Shown here piece by piece: positions 33,861 through 46,610 of a stretch of 64,000 bases of DNA; within the stretch, counting starts at the first letter, position 1; each line of letters opens with the position of its first letter. Both the position numbers and the translations under genes were made by a program. This DNA comes from Termitomyces sp. T153. Taxonomy: Eukaryota; Basidiomycota; Agaricomycetes; Agaricales; Lyophyllaceae. The DNA is taken from positions 115,834 to 179,833 of the forward strand of contig JACKQL020000094.1 of assembly GCA_018296165.2 (NCBI GenBank), given 5' to 3'. The notes under the pieces are model-generated. The model did not search any database. It saw nothing but the letters and a program-made list of their open reading frames with translations, and had not been told where the DNA came from.

Positions 33861-35050
33861 CCTGGCTGCCTTATAATCAGGTCAGGGAACTTGATTTATT
33901 GTCTCCTTATTTTGATGCTCAGGGTATTAACAAAATATTAGAATTGGAAATTGGAACCAGCAGTCCTCTAGTCAAGGACCCCTGGACCCCCAAGTATATC
34001 TGGGGTCCATGAGCATGAAGAGTATAAATACTACATTAAGACTGCAAACAAATGACCACACTAGAGCCCATGCAAGTGACTTCACCAAGTTTGCCTCTCC
34101 CCTCACACTCATTATCACCCTCTTCTCTATCACACCAACACTCCTTATCAGTTATGTTGTTGTATTGTCCCAAAAACCAACATAATCCTCACCCCTCTTT
34201 AGCTACACATGCCAATGGATTCATCTAGCTCACCTCCATTGACTCCAACATTGTTGTCCACCCCAGCCAACTCTTGAGTTTATTGAGCACAAAAACAACA
34301 TTTGCTGCTGCAATGTCACTGTTGACAGTGTTGAGCCCTGTGGTTACACCAAGTTTGCCACCACTTATAACAACACTAAGGGCAACAATCCTTGCAATCT
34401 TATCACTCATGATTCCAACACTGGTTCATACAACTACAACAGTTTTCCCATCCCACCTTCCATTGTGACCTTCCCTAACTGCAACTCTTGTTACACTGAG
34501 TTCCATGCCTTTGGTATCATTTCCACTAATGGCAATATCAACCATGATGCATGTGCCAGCATGAAGAATGCTTTGTTGTGCCCCCACTACAAAGCGGTCA
34601 GGAACCAGGCTCAATCAGAGTCTTGTTGTGAAGAAAAGGAATCTAAGAAGCATTGTCTAGAGGATGCCAAGCCTGATGGTTTACTCCTTCTACCCATCCC
34701 CACCAACAATGTTTGCAATGGCAAGAAATGTGCTGCCAAAAACAAATCTCATGTCCAAGCCAACACTGAAATGCCTATCAAAAAATTTATCTCCCAAACC
34801 ACCCTTCCTGAGTAAAGTTGTCTACTCCCATTTCTGACAATTGCCATCATGTTCCTTGCTGTATGCATTGCTTGGACACCAGCCAAGGCCACAACTCCAT
34901 AATATCATTCTCTATTTTATTACCAACTTTGATCACCCTTTGTCACAATCATGCTCTTTACTCATTCTTTCATTCCATTTACTTGATACTATTCTGGTAA
35001 CTCTATATCCTGAGGTATCCTTCACTCCTTCTTGATACCTGGAGGGCATA
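33861..35050 (+). pseudogene. element C chromodomain end and downstream ORF region
   Basis: Resumes the chromodomain with TWLPYNQVRELDLLSPYFD. About 350 bp further, broken frames include a Thr/Ser/Pro-rich block (MPMDSSSSPPLTPTL, 34209 on) and a 116-codon block (34465-34815) rich in Cys and Lys (CSCYTEF-like start, CCEEKESKKHC, CNGKKCAAKNK). This region lies between pol and the 3' LTR, where D and E also carry an extra ORF. No known domain is recognised; a Cys-rich nucleic-acid-binding role is conceivable but unproven. Confidence 0.5.
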
Positions 35051-35261
35051 TGTAGTGACAGTGACTGCTCACAACTACTTTTGTACCCTTTTGCCTTGTG
35101 ATTCTTTTAGTTGCCTTACTCCTGTACTTTCCTGATACTGGGTACTCTCATAACCACACTATAAAAGGTTCTCTGTTTGTACTAGGTAGACAGTTCTTTG
35201 CAATAACAGGACTTATCCCAGTGTTATCATGTGAAGACTCCATTATTCCCTTGTGACAACA
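35051..35261 (+). repeat. element C 3' LTR, left part
   Basis: 211 bp matching 18585-18795, with TATAAAA at 35160-35166. The remaining 25 bp lie at 49923-49947, beyond element D. Confidence 0.9.
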
Positions 35262-35464
35262 TATAAGGGAAACATGACTAGGACTCTCATCTGCAACATT
35301 TGTTATCTTTTTTGTTATTTTTCACCTTACTTTATGTAAGCCTTGATCTTGATATATATACCACAGTGATGTGCTAGAGTAATTAGTTTTCACAAATCTA
35401 GAGCTTACAACAGTTCACCAGTGAGACTCTACTCAGTATGACACAATGGCAGCCTTGTGTTACA
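35262..35464 (+). repeat. element D 5' LTR
   Basis: 203 bp, TATAAGGGAAAC (first G changed) to GTGTTACA, followed by TATTTTGAACTC, the same primer-site context as in C. Confidence 0.85.
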
Positions 35465-35575
35465 TATTTTGAACTCTACAAGTTCTATCTACTCTAGCAG
35501 CTGTTAGCTTGTGCATTGTAGAACCAACCAGTCTGATCAACTAGAAGGAATCCTCTTGTGAGTTGCTATAACAAA

Positions 35576-37620
35576 ATGTCTACTAACAACACTCTACAAT
35601 ATAGATACTCTACTTGCAACCAAGCCCTGGCAACCCAAGAAACTGGGCCACTATAGAGACTGGAAGTGAGCATACATGATCTGGTTGGACCATGCACAGG
35701 GACACTGCTGATTTCAGAGAGTGGGCCCCAGCCTGCACTCAAAGAGTCCAGGCCCCCTGTGGTTAACTCTTGCAGAGAGTATACCCAGCCTATAAAGGCA
35801 CAACCTGCTTCAAAGTATCAAAGGCAGCAATCTGCATTGGAATCTGTGATTTCAGAAGTAAGGGGCAAGAGTCAACCCCTTATGGAAATGACAGAAACCC
35901 TCCACTGTCAATAGGCAGAAGAGGACAAGTCATTGGAGGGGATGGAAGAATTAGAAACACTGAACTCAGAACAGGAATGCATGCTAGAACTGGCCTGTCA
36001 ACAGATGATAGAGGAGCAGTCCCATATAGACTATAGAAACAATAGATTGATTGCCTTACAACCTTCAGCTAACAATAAGACTAGCTCTGAGGAGAGCAAG
36101 GTAGTAAGGTGCTGTAATGGCAGGGAACAGATCCTGGCAATTGGGGGGATGCTCAATTCTTGGATAACAAGCTTGACCCAGAGACAAAGGTCCAAATATG
36201 AGAGGCCTGTAAAGAATGAAGGAAAACCCCCAGAGGCCAGGCAGAAAGGGAGATAAAGAAACTATCCCTGGCTATTTGTTACAGAATGAAGGAATTTGTC
36301 AGCAATAATGAATGGGCAAACCAAGAAGGAACACACCCATGAGTCAAGGACAATGCTGGTGTACTATGCCCTGTCAATCAGGTGTCCAAGGGCAGTGCAC
36401 TGGGCAAACTCTTCTTGCAGATTGGGAGAAGGCATAATAGTTGGCATCTGTGCTCTGATACAGAGAAATCAGATAAGGGCAACAATAGTAGTGGGTATTC
36501 CAGTAGTGACAAGTCCTCTGACTAGGACTACTCACTGTTGAACTCAGGTAGCTCCTTGCCAAGCTCTAGCATTGAGAGTGAGGCATCTGAGGGCAATTGT
36601 CAATCACAACAAAAGAAAGTAAGAAAACCAACTGATAAGGAATGTAAGAAACAACAGTCTCAAAATAACAAGAAGAAAAAGGAGTATTGGTATAAACCTG
36701 CACTGACAGTCAAACCTATCCCACCTGAAAAGTATGGAGGAGCATCAGACATTCAGAAGCTCATGCAGTTCATGAATCAATGCTCAACTTACTTGACAGA
36801 TGGATATATCAAAAAACATCAACATATTACAGTCATGGCAAGTTTCCTTACTGGAAAAGCATGGAACTTCTATTTGCACAAAGTATTAAGACACCCTAGA
36901 GGATGGACCTTAGAAAGATTCTTTAAGGAATTATTCAATGAATGTTTTCCAACTGATTTCCAAAACCAACAGAGGAATAAGCTATGTGACTTTAGGCAAG
37001 GAAAGCCCCTATCAGTTCAAGAATACATCTCAGAGCTCAAGCAGCTTTTCATTGATGTTGGAACAATTAACAAACAGGAGAAGACTATTAAACTCTTCAC
37101 AGGGTTTTTGTCCTCCATTGAATGAGGGCTATATCATGCAGGTCTGGACTCTGAAGTATCAAAATGAGGGGATATAGTATTGCATGCTGAGTTCTTGGAG
37201 CAGGCCAAGAATGTTGAATGGGACAAATCTAAGAAAGAAGTAGGTTCTCTTCATCAAAACCCCACAAATCTGGCAAGCATTCTAATCATCACCTTGTTAG
37301 TAATTCATATGGTGCAAAGCAAGGTGGGGGTAGATTCCAATGACATTAATCCCAATCTCCCTTAGGCAAAAGCACCAACACCACACCTGGTTTTTCATCT
37401 GTTAAAAATAGTACAAAGAGTCCCAAGTATTCTACCCAAAAATCTGTGAATGCTAAAAATTCTGATCACAAAACCACATGAAATTGATTAAGTGATAAGC
37501 AAGTTGCTGAATATAGGGCTGAAAACTGCTGCTTTGGCTGTGGCAAAACTTGCAACTGCCCACAAAACAAGACTACTAAGTTGACCTCAGGGAACCCTCC
37601 CAGCCTAAAGTCCAATAGCA
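35576..37620 (+). pseudogene. gag: element D Gag, degraded
   Basis: Likely start MSTNNTLQYRYS at 35576. The Gag core contains IPPEKYGGASDIQ, MASFLTGKAWNFYLHKVLR and FFKELFNECFPTDFQ (36715-36965), then LKQLFIDVGTINKQEK. A CCHC-like knuckle (CCFGCGKTCNCPQNK, about 37520-37570) is shortened or damaged. Lys-rich stretch KKQQSQNNKKKKEYW before the core. Frame breaks near 36250, 36540 and 37125. Confidence 0.8.
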
Positions 37621-40600
37621 TATGAGTAGATCTCTGCAAGGTTGAAAGAATGAGGGATGAGGCTTTAGGGAGCACTATACAGGAGTTGCTTGTGGGATCT
37701 ATCCAAATCCCAGTGGTACAATATGAGCCCCAATCACTGGAAGAGCTGATATTTGAGTTTGACAAAAATGATGGAGAGGAGGATATGCCTGACCTGCAAT
37801 CTGTATCAGATTCAAACTCTGAAGGAGAGGATGATAATGAGTGGGAGGCATTCCAGGAATGGCCAGAAGTAACTACTAACCTATCATTGCCTTTGACCAA
37901 TGATGAACCTGAGGCCAATCCTAATCAATCAGACACCAATGTGTATGACCATGGAGATAACAATGCTGACAATGATCTAAGTCTAGTAGACAAGGCCAGG
38001 AGGTCTTGAATAATGGTGGGCTCAGCAGAACTGCCCTTTGATAAAGATGATAACACCTTAGACCCTATAATACTCAGCACACCAATGACTTTTGGCTAGG
38101 GAGAAGTGGCCTACAAAGTGAAGGTCAGAAATGGTGAGACCAAGTTGGCTCTGTTATGAGAAGCTGAAAGGTGCCACAGTATACCTGAGATTCTGGGAAG
38201 CACTACAGCTTGTAAGCTCAAATACATGTTAGAATTACTTCAATCCTACCCAGGGGATCCTGCAAACTGCCTCCAGTATAAGGGACAACATTTCATGGCA
38301 TTCAATATCAGCAAACATGAAATGTTGCTGTGGGATCAGGTTTATGAAACAGATTTTATTGTACTCAAGATTGATGTGGCACAAGAGGGCTATGTGATTG
38401 GAACATGGTATGCAGAGCAGTGTTTGGAAGAGTCACAGTGCTCTGTTACTTGCATCAATTGGTACTAGACCACATTAATGGGAGATGTATACACTTGGAA
38501 TGCCTTGCAAGTATTAGAGCTTGGAGCATCTTACATGTTAGGGAGGAGTGAGCAGCAGATGACAAGGGGATGGTATTTCCAAATTTTCTTATGAGAAGGA
38601 ATAGAAGGTTTATATTATGAAGTTAACAATTGTGTGCTAGAATTCCAGGCCCAAATTTTGCAAGGATTTCTAGTGAATACTCAATTCAATATAGTGAGTT
38701 GGTACCAACATAAGCTCTCACAGACCCCTCAAAGATTTGTTGAAGGACATGAAGGAACTCCTAGGGATGGCAATCCAGGGGGTCCTTGCCTGGTACCTCT
38801 ATCTCAGATAGACAAAGACTTGGCCCAAATTGCAAGGGAAGTGAGGACCCAGGGCTTGACAGGGCTGGTAGAAATCCAGAATTCCTTGGATGCATTAGAA
38901 CTCAATGGCCAACAAGTCAAAGCAGGCACATACCCCACACTGAGGCAAAATAATGCTCAGAGAAAGGATGAGCAATGGAAAATACCTAAACTGGTCATTG
39001 TGGCAAAAGTAAATGAACATCCAGTCTGAGCATTAGTAGACTCAGGATCTCTGGAGAACTTCATGTCTAGCACTGTTGCTGAGCAGCTGAAGGTTCAGAA
39101 GATTAAGTTGACTAACCCAATTCCTGTCCAGTTGGCTGTTCAGGAGTCCAGATCCCAGGTTAATTATGAAACAACTGTCAAACTAGAATATCAACATATT
39201 ACTGGAGACAGGTATTTTGATATAATGAACCTTAATGGATATGATTAATTCCTTGGGACTCCATGGATATACCAGCATTGAGTAATCTTTGGACTGAACC
39301 CACCCCATATGATAATAGGAAGTGATGTGCCATTGCTCATGGTAGAAGGTGCAGGTGTGGCCTGCTTGTCCACTTGAGCAATAGCTATCTATGAAGAAAA
39401 GTTAGATCAAGTACAGGAGGCATTATTGGAATATGCCCAACCTTTGTGTAAATTGGCAGCAGAAACCCCCCTAACCCCATTAAGAGCCATCAATCATGAA
39501 ATACCTTTGGTTGATGAGACTAAGATATACTCTTAGAGACCTTTCCAATGCCCTGAAGCCCTGAAACCACAATGGGATGAAAAGAGAGCAGTATACATCA
39601 ATATGGGCCAGTGGAAAATAACAACAGAGGAAAATGCAGTACCTATGATGTTTCTAAAGAAGCCAGAGAAACCAGGGGAACCAGTATGGTTACAAATAGT
39701 GAGCAACCTACAGGCTTGGAATGCAAATACTATAAAGAAGTTGTCACTATTGCCTGATATAGACAGAATCCTTTGCAGAGCAGCCTGCACTAAGTATAGG
39801 TCCCTCATGGATGGGCAGGATGCCTATGAACAGATATGTATCAAGCCTGAGCACATCCCAAGGACAACAGTAACCACCCCCAATGGTAATATTATTAGTC
39901 ATGTTATTCAACAGGGAGACTGCAACACACCAGCAACTTACCAAGTGCTGATGAATTACCTCTTTGCACCTTATTTTGGAAGGTTCATGGATGTGTACTT
40001 AGATGATATAATAATCTATTCTAATATCCTAGAGGAATATGTGGATCATGTCAAGATTGTTATCAACATCCTAAAATGAGAGAAGCTATACCTCAGTGCA
40101 CACAAGTTCAAGTTTCTCTGTAGTGAGATGAAGATATTGGGCCAGGTAGTGGGTGACAATGGTATCAGGATGGATCCTGATAAAGTTGACACCTTAATAA
40201 AATGGAAAGTTCCCACTAATCATGACTTACTTAGGGGATTTTTAGGCACTGCTGGATATTTGGCCAACAATATTGACAGGGTCCAAATTCCAATGGGAGT
40301 ACTGCACAGCCTCATGGAGGACACAGTACCTTTCTGGTGGGAATACACCCACCAACATGCATTTGAGGATATCAAGCAGTTTGCATCATTCTGTAAGGAC
40401 CACTACTAGAAACCATTAAACTATGGACCTGATGAAGAATCAACCAACATAGTAACAGATGGATGTGTAACCAGAATTGCAGGGGTGATTAGTCAGGGTG
40501 ACAACTAGAAAACCACCACAGTGGTGGCTTTCTATTTGCCCAAACTCAACCCTGCACAGCAAAACTACTCTGTTCACAAAATTGAGATGCTTGCAGAAGT

Positions 40601-42206
40601 TGAGACTATGCTGAGACATTGTGACTTGTTACAAGGAACTTGATTCAAATGGTATACCAATCATAAAGGATTGGTCCACTTACTACAGCAAAGGAATCTG
40701 TTGGGCCAGCAAGCCAGATGGATGGAGAAAATAGGCAAATTCAATGTTTTGATTTTATGTACTAGGGGCAAAAAACATTTTATCAGATGTGCTGTTGCAT
40801 CTGTGCTCAAATGAGAAACCAGGGACAGTGAGAGCCAAATCAGAATATACTTACTATAATGTAGTGGACAATGACACCCTGGAAGAACACCTTATCTCAA
40901 TGCCAGTGTGAGTAGGCATGGAAGATAAGAACATGGTGGCAGGGAGCTCACTAGACATGGAGGGCAGGATTGCACCACTAGACATGTCTCAGGGGAGAAA
41001 GAAGGAGCTCAGCATAAGTGGAGAGTCAGAGCCTACAAGGCCAGCAAAAAGTGTCAGAAATAGATGGACAGTAAAACCTGCTGAGATGGGCAAACCAGAA
41101 ACTGCTAGAGATTTTGCAGCTTGTAATGTGTGGAGTTTTGTCCTTCATGGACCAAAGGAGTGAAAGGGCCTCAAGGGAAAGAATCTTCATCTACCTCAGC
41201 CTCACTCTCATTGTCAGCCAAAAGATTAACCATAAAGCTGCCAACACCCAAACCCATGACTGATGATGGTTCAACTAAGATTGGAAATTCTGTGCACTCA
41301 TAGGATGCTTAATTGGATCAAACTGCCAAAGAACAAGTTCTAGACAAAAATATAGCTTCTAAGTTTCAGACACTAAATGATCTACTGGATAACTTACTGC
41401 CACTCACCCTGGGTGAACTCCTGTAGAATGGACAAGAACCAACAGACCTGCACAAAAGCATCTGAGAGAGATATAGGGAGGACCCACTATTCAAGGAAAT
41501 CATTGAAAACCCAAAACACTACAAAAACTTTGAATTGGAAAACAACCTTCTATTTCTCAACTTGTCACATGACAAACTATTATGCATTCCATCTGTTATA
41601 GTGGGAGGACAAAGCATATGGGAAATAGAAATTTCTGAGGCACATTTGTTATTAGCCCATCTAAGACTGTGTAAAACTATCCAATACCTACATAATTTGG
41701 TATGGTGGAAGAACTTAATCCATGATGTACAAGTATACTGCAACACCTGTACTACCTGTTGAAGAAGCAAACTATCCAACCAACACCCCTATGAACTTCT
41801 AACCCCACTCAAAGCCCCAACTCAACCCTGGGATGTTATTGGGATTGATTTTGTAGGCCCCGTTCCAGAGTCAAAGGATAGAGATGCAACTTATGACTCC
41901 CTCACAGTCATTATAGACCACCTTACAGCTATGGTACATTTGGTACTGGGATACACTAATTATATGGCCAAACACATTGCCAAACTAGTATTCTCACAGG
42001 TATATAAGCTATATGGCATAGCCTGAGCTATTGTAAGCAATTGTGAAGACAGATGGGGCAACAAAACAAGCTAACTGTACCATCACTCAAATGATTCAAC
42101 AGTGTATTAGTAGCAACCAGAGAGACTGGGTAGCTAAGTTACCCACCATAGAGTTCACAATCAATACTGCTCAATCAGATAGCACAGGATATTCACCCTT
42201 TTTCCT
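37621..42206 (+). pseudogene. pol: element D Pol up to the mariner insertion
   Basis: Acidic linker (KNDGEEDMPDLQSVSDSNSE), then the duplicated domain (SYPGDPANCLQY about 38247; GASYMLGRSEQQM about 38525). Protease LVDSGSLENFMSS (about 39034). RT: NLQAWNANTIKKLSLLPD, QQGDCNTPATYQVLMNYLF, VYLDDIIIYSN (about 39993). RNase H start TDGCVTRIAGVISQG (about 40457). Integrase: CNTCTTC, QPWDVIGIDFVGPVPES (about 41825), DGATKQANCTITQM, and INTAQSDSTGYSPFFL, where the mariner element interrupts at 42208. Numerous TGA/TAG stops. Confidence 0.85.
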
Positions 42207-42208
42207 TA

Positions 42209-42476
42209 TTATCCTTTGCAAACAAGTTGGCACATGGACCAAACAACACAAAATTGTCACTTTCAGAGTCAAATCTTTGGTGAATGATAACTTGAGAATG
42301 CATGCACCATTTGGATTCATACTTTTCAGTATTACTCTTCTATGTTGTAGCTAGGGCAGGGTGTAATTGAAATCAGAAATTATTAAAATTTGATATCCAC
42401 ATTTTTTGGTCACCATTATGAACATCGGCAAGCTATTCTGGCAGAACAAGCCTTTCAAAAATTCATTTGAAATACA
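42209..42476 (+). repeat. mariner left TIR
   Basis: Reverse complement of 46343-46610 with about 10-15% mismatches by eye. Confidence 0.85.
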
Positions 42477-42718
42477 TCAGAATACTTTCATAGCAGTTAT
42501 GTAGGGCAGTGGAGGGATACTGTGTCATTACTTGTCAGAATAACATATCAAATCATTATTACTCAAATTTGATTCAAATTGAGTCTGGAATTTGGCAACA
42601 TAGATACTGTTTCTCTGCCTGCCAATACATTCTTACTATCACCTATGCTCTGGCAACAATGGGAAACATAAAGAATCAAGAAAAACAACAATTCAAGACT
42701 AGAAGAAAGCTTAAATAG

Positions 42719-45034
42719 CCAGAGAAGAAAAACACAAAGCCAACACTCTCACTAGCATCACATCCAAAGCCTTGCCCTCTTCATTGTAACCCTTCTGCTA
42801 CATCTGTGGGACTCAATGGTGCTTCTCAGGGCTTGAATGATACCAAAGTTGCTGCAATTGCTACCTTGATCAGTCTGGGAGTGCACCATATTCCTGTACT
42901 CAAAAATTACTCCCAAATATTTGATACAATAGTTGATCAAGCTTTTGGAATCAGTCCTGAGGAGGCAGTGCAGTCTGATCAAGTTGATTGGAGCCATAGA
43001 GAGCAGGAGGAGGAGGAAGATGAGAAGGATGTCAGTGACACATCAAGTAAAGATGAAGAGGGTACTGTTAGGTTCTGCTGACCATGAGAGCTCAGCTACA
43101 CTAGGCAAATCCTTACTAGGCAGATGTGATTCCCTGCACTGATAACTGAGCACTTGGAGAGGGTCTAAGCATGGGAGACTTGTGAGGGCAATCAGAGGGG
43201 AGTGATCCAAATAAGTCCAGGGTAGTCCAGAGGAGTCTAGGACAAGTTGTGGGAAAAGAGTTGGACTTGATGGAGGTGTCAGGTACTGGTCTGGAAGCAA
43301 GTATTAGAGGTGCAGAGCAAACAGAGACTATGCAAGTGATAAGTGCAGGGCTGGAGTTTGATGAAGGATCAATAGAGGTTGATAGCTTTTGAAGCTGAGC
43401 AAATAGTGAGGTCCAGAATTGGTTTAAAGAGTGTTTGAATTCATAATCATAAGCACAGAGTTTGTAAAGGTGATAAAGTTGAAAGGACTTGAGCATGGTA
43501 GTGGAAATGGAGTCAGATGAGACAAGACAGAGTCAAGACAAGACAAGATTGAGACAAGAATGAAAATAGATTCAAGTGGAGATACAAAATGATAATGAGA
43601 ACAATAATGGAAATAGAGACAAGACAAGACTGGGAGACTGAGATAAGGCCAGAAGACTGAGAGAAAGGGAAATGTAACATGGAACACAGAACACAAGATA
43701 GAAACAATCAGACTATAGGTAATATCAAGACTAGAGTATAAGGAGCTACTCTACAACTTATATACTGACTACTGGAGAGCTCTGGAGGACAGTAGGTGTG
43801 GTGGCAGGGCTTGATGGAGTTGCACACAGTCAACAGGTGTCAGTTGTAATCAGAGAACAGGCTGCAGTAATATTCTGATGGGATCAGTTGAGGATGCAGG
43901 CTGTTCTGAAGTCATTATGATGCTCCAGAGTTGGTCAAGCAGACTAGGAAGAGGAGTTGGTGACATGCAGCAGAGTCAGGAACAATGGAGAAAGGTCCCA
44001 GGGGCTCAGGAGAGTCAAGGAAAGTATTGATGGCTGCAGAGAAGGCATTGGAGTTAGCCAGAAGACTGTTGGGATTCACAAGAGAAGTGTCAGAATTACC
44101 TGAAGTAGGTGCTGAGGGTGTACAAGAGTTGGGGGAGTTTGACAAGGCATTGGGGGGAACTCCAGGGAAGCAAGTGGGTTGGTAACAATGTTCAGGGGTC
44201 CAGAGAGTGGGTCATGACAGGTACATGCCAGTTTGAATTCTTGATCTTGCAATTTCTTGACACTTTGAAAGAAGGACCATTCATGATCAAATACCATATA
44301 CCTTTCTTTCAAAGGTGCAGCAAGGCAATTCACAGGATATTCAAACTGGTCATGGTGTACCATGCTGGAAATGTTGAGCCAAAAGATGGAAACTCCCATA
44401 TGGCTGCTCAAGAACATTGGCTACTTGCCTTCTTTCATACCAAAGAGCCAAAAGCCACTGGCAAAGCTGCTTGAGGGTCCAGAGAGCTATGAAGCCATAA
44501 TCAAGGAGTTAGAAGAATATATTGATGATTGCAAGAAAAAGAGAATCCATGGGCACAAATGATGCAGATGTCACCTATGATGCCTCCATGGATGTTTGGG
44601 ATGCCACCATGGATGATGCAGCCTTCTTCAACAGCAACAACATATGGTATTACCAATTTTGGCAATAGTCCACTAGCTACACATGGCACTCTATCTCCCA
44701 CTCTATCTCCCACCCCTTCTCCTTGCAAGTGTGCATCTGATTCTAATTCTATCTCATGCACAACATATCACTTGATCAAAGATTGGTTGACTTGGCTGGA
44801 TACTGATTTTGAAAGAGGTTCTAATGACCTCAACTATGCTCAGTATATTCCGGACTTCTTGAATGCCGGTCTGCTTTGACTTGGAGAGATTCTGGCATGT
44901 CCATCAGTGGAGAAGATCAGGGAGTTGACAGGTAACAAAATGAACTGGGGAACAGCAGACTGTATTTTATTATATGCCAAGAAAGATCAAGAAAAGTTGA
45001 TTGAAGAAGAAGAGAAATGTTGTTGCATTGCCTA
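42719..45034 (+). pseudogene. passenger ORF of the mariner element (coiled region, Met/Pro-rich segment, SAM-like C-terminus)
   Basis: Opposite strand to the transposase, in two parts around the solo LTR: 42719-43065 and 44225-45034. Part 1 has TKVAAIATLISLGVHHIPVL and an acidic stretch (REQEEEEDEKDVSDTSSKDEEG). Part 2 continues in frame with TCQFEFLILQFLDTLKEGPF and SKAIHRIFKLVMVYHAGN, then a basic/acidic helix (SYEAIIKELEEYIDDCKKK), a Met/Pro/Trp-rich run (MMQMSPMMPPWMFGMPPWMM) and a compact end (LIKDWLTWLDTDFER, then YIPDFLNAGLL, a stop, LGEILACPS, and IRELTGNKMNWGTADCILLYA). That end looks like a SAM-type helical domain as in many basidiomycete hypothetical proteins (memory, unverified). 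At least two frame changes (about 44470 and 44530) and a TGA at 44877. Function unknown. Confidence 0.55.
43066..44219 (-). repeat. solo LTR inside the mariner passenger ORF
   Basis: 1154 bp with a perfect TSD GGTAC at 43061-43065 and 44220-44224. Closest relative in the window is 47634-48789. The promoter-like TATATAAG lies on the minus strand near 43757-43766. Confidence 0.9.
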
Positions 45035-45149
45035 ATATAATCAGATATATAGTTATAGATAACCAAAATGATGAAACCATCCTTTTGCATCTGTTGATGT
45101 TACAGAAAAAGCAGCTTGAAGTAAATGAATATATATGTATGTATTATCT

Positions 45150-46300
45150 ACCTCAGGACTGACATCTTGATGTGTAAGAATCCTGTGACAACTTGGAAAA
45201 TGCCAGTTCAATAGGGTTAAAGTCTAGCAAAGTAAGCTGAAAGATAAACAATTTCATACCCACTTTTGATGATCAGACAGTGCCAATGTGAGCCAAAACA
45301 ATATTTACATACCATGCTTCAATCATTGCAGTGATGCAAGGGTCCTTGTGGATCTGAGCATTGTCCATGATAATAGTAGAACTTTGGAGCATAGAATCAT
45401 CCATCCAATCAAGCAAACCCTCCATAAACTCAATGAACCATTATTTTGTGAAGGAGCCTTTGACAACTTTGGCATACACTATACCATTGATGGAAAGTGC
45501 CAGAAGCAATGAATATCTTATAAGTGATGAGGAAGGTAAATAATTGACTTGAATGAAACACACCAATGCCCATGAATGGAAAAACTTTGTCTTATTGCAA
45601 GCTTCCCTCTGAGAGACCATCCCCATAAGCAATTACCTGTAATTCTATTGAATGAGCTCTCATCAACAAATATAGTACATTCTGGATCACATCTAGAACC
45701 ATATCTAAACTGGAAAGCAGCTCAAGCATCTTCATTGCATTCCAAGGATGTGTGAGTGATCTACATGTGATGAACCAAGGAATCTATAAAGAAAAGCTTG
45801 GAATTACACACCTTCTTAAGAGTGAACCCACTGTGTCTCAAGGCTCTCCATATTGTAGATTCAGTTACACAAACTCCACACTGTTCCTCCAATGACACCC
45901 ACAATTCATCAAGATAAGTGTTTGGTTGATAATACACACTCTCTTCCAAAAACTACTCTAGTAAGTAGTGATTTGAATGCCAAACCATTGAGAACTTACT
46001 CCAATATTATCCTCTGTCAGTTTTAGCAACCTATGTTGCCTTGGTCTGGCAAACCATTGAACATGCCAGTCTGTCAGTACTGGGCCAAGAGATGCTGGAT
46101 GGTCTGCTTCCCAATGCCTGTCAGGGATGAGATAGCTGCTGTGTCAAGTTGGCAAGCCATATGGAGGACAGTGCAGTGCAAATTGTCCATGAGCAGTCAT
46201 CCTCAAGGCATGTGGATGGTGGCAAGAGTGAAGTTGTTATAACCAAACATTGACAAAATGTCTCATCAAGATTTGCAAGGGGTTCTGGGAGTTGGCTGCC
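45150..46300 (-). pseudogene. Tc1/mariner DDE transposase, degraded
   Basis: Minus strand. Remains of the helix-turn-helix region appear as YLDELWVSLEEQCGVCVTES followed by TIWRALRHSGFTLKKV (about 45925-45810). Further on are IRYSLLLALSINGIVYAKVV with GSFTK (about 45530-45440), the second catalytic Asp in IIMDNAQIHKDP (about 45375-45340) and the third-acid region LLDFNPIELAFSKL (about 45215-45175), equivalent to YSPD(L/F)NPIE. The first-Asp region is in the degraded stretch near 45640-45560. Stops and frame changes throughout; not functional. Confidence 0.75.
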
Positions 46301-46342
46301 CAATGAATGCCCTAGACATGTACTATTGTAACAAACAGTATT

Positions 46343-46610
46343 ATGTATTTAGACTAATTTTTCAATGGCTTGTTCTGCCAGAATAGCTTGCCAATGTTTG
46401 CAATGGTGATCAAAAAATGTGGATATCAAATTTTAATAATTTCTGATTTCAATTACACACTGCCCTAGCTACAACATAGAAGGGTAATACTGAAAAGTAT
46501 GAATCCAAATGGTGTATGCATTCTTGAGTTATTGTTTGCCAAAAATCTGACTTTGAAAGTGATGATTTCATGTTGTTTGGCTCATGTGCCAACTTGTTTG
46601 CAAAGGACAA
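46343..46610 (-). repeat. mariner right TIR
   Basis: Partner of 42209-42476. Confidence 0.85.

Larger units (their letters stand above)
42209..46610. mobile_element. Tc1/mariner transposon with long TIRs and a passenger gene
   Basis: TIRs of about 268 bp (42209-42476 and 46343-46610) begin TTRTCCTTTGCAAACAAGTTGG. A TA duplication flanks them (42207-42208 and 46611-46612), and removing the element restores the D integrase frame (FFL-NSGQVPRS). Net size without the nested LTR is 3243 bp, large for this superfamily. It holds a minus-strand DDE transposase and a plus-strand second ORF. Confidence 0.85.
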
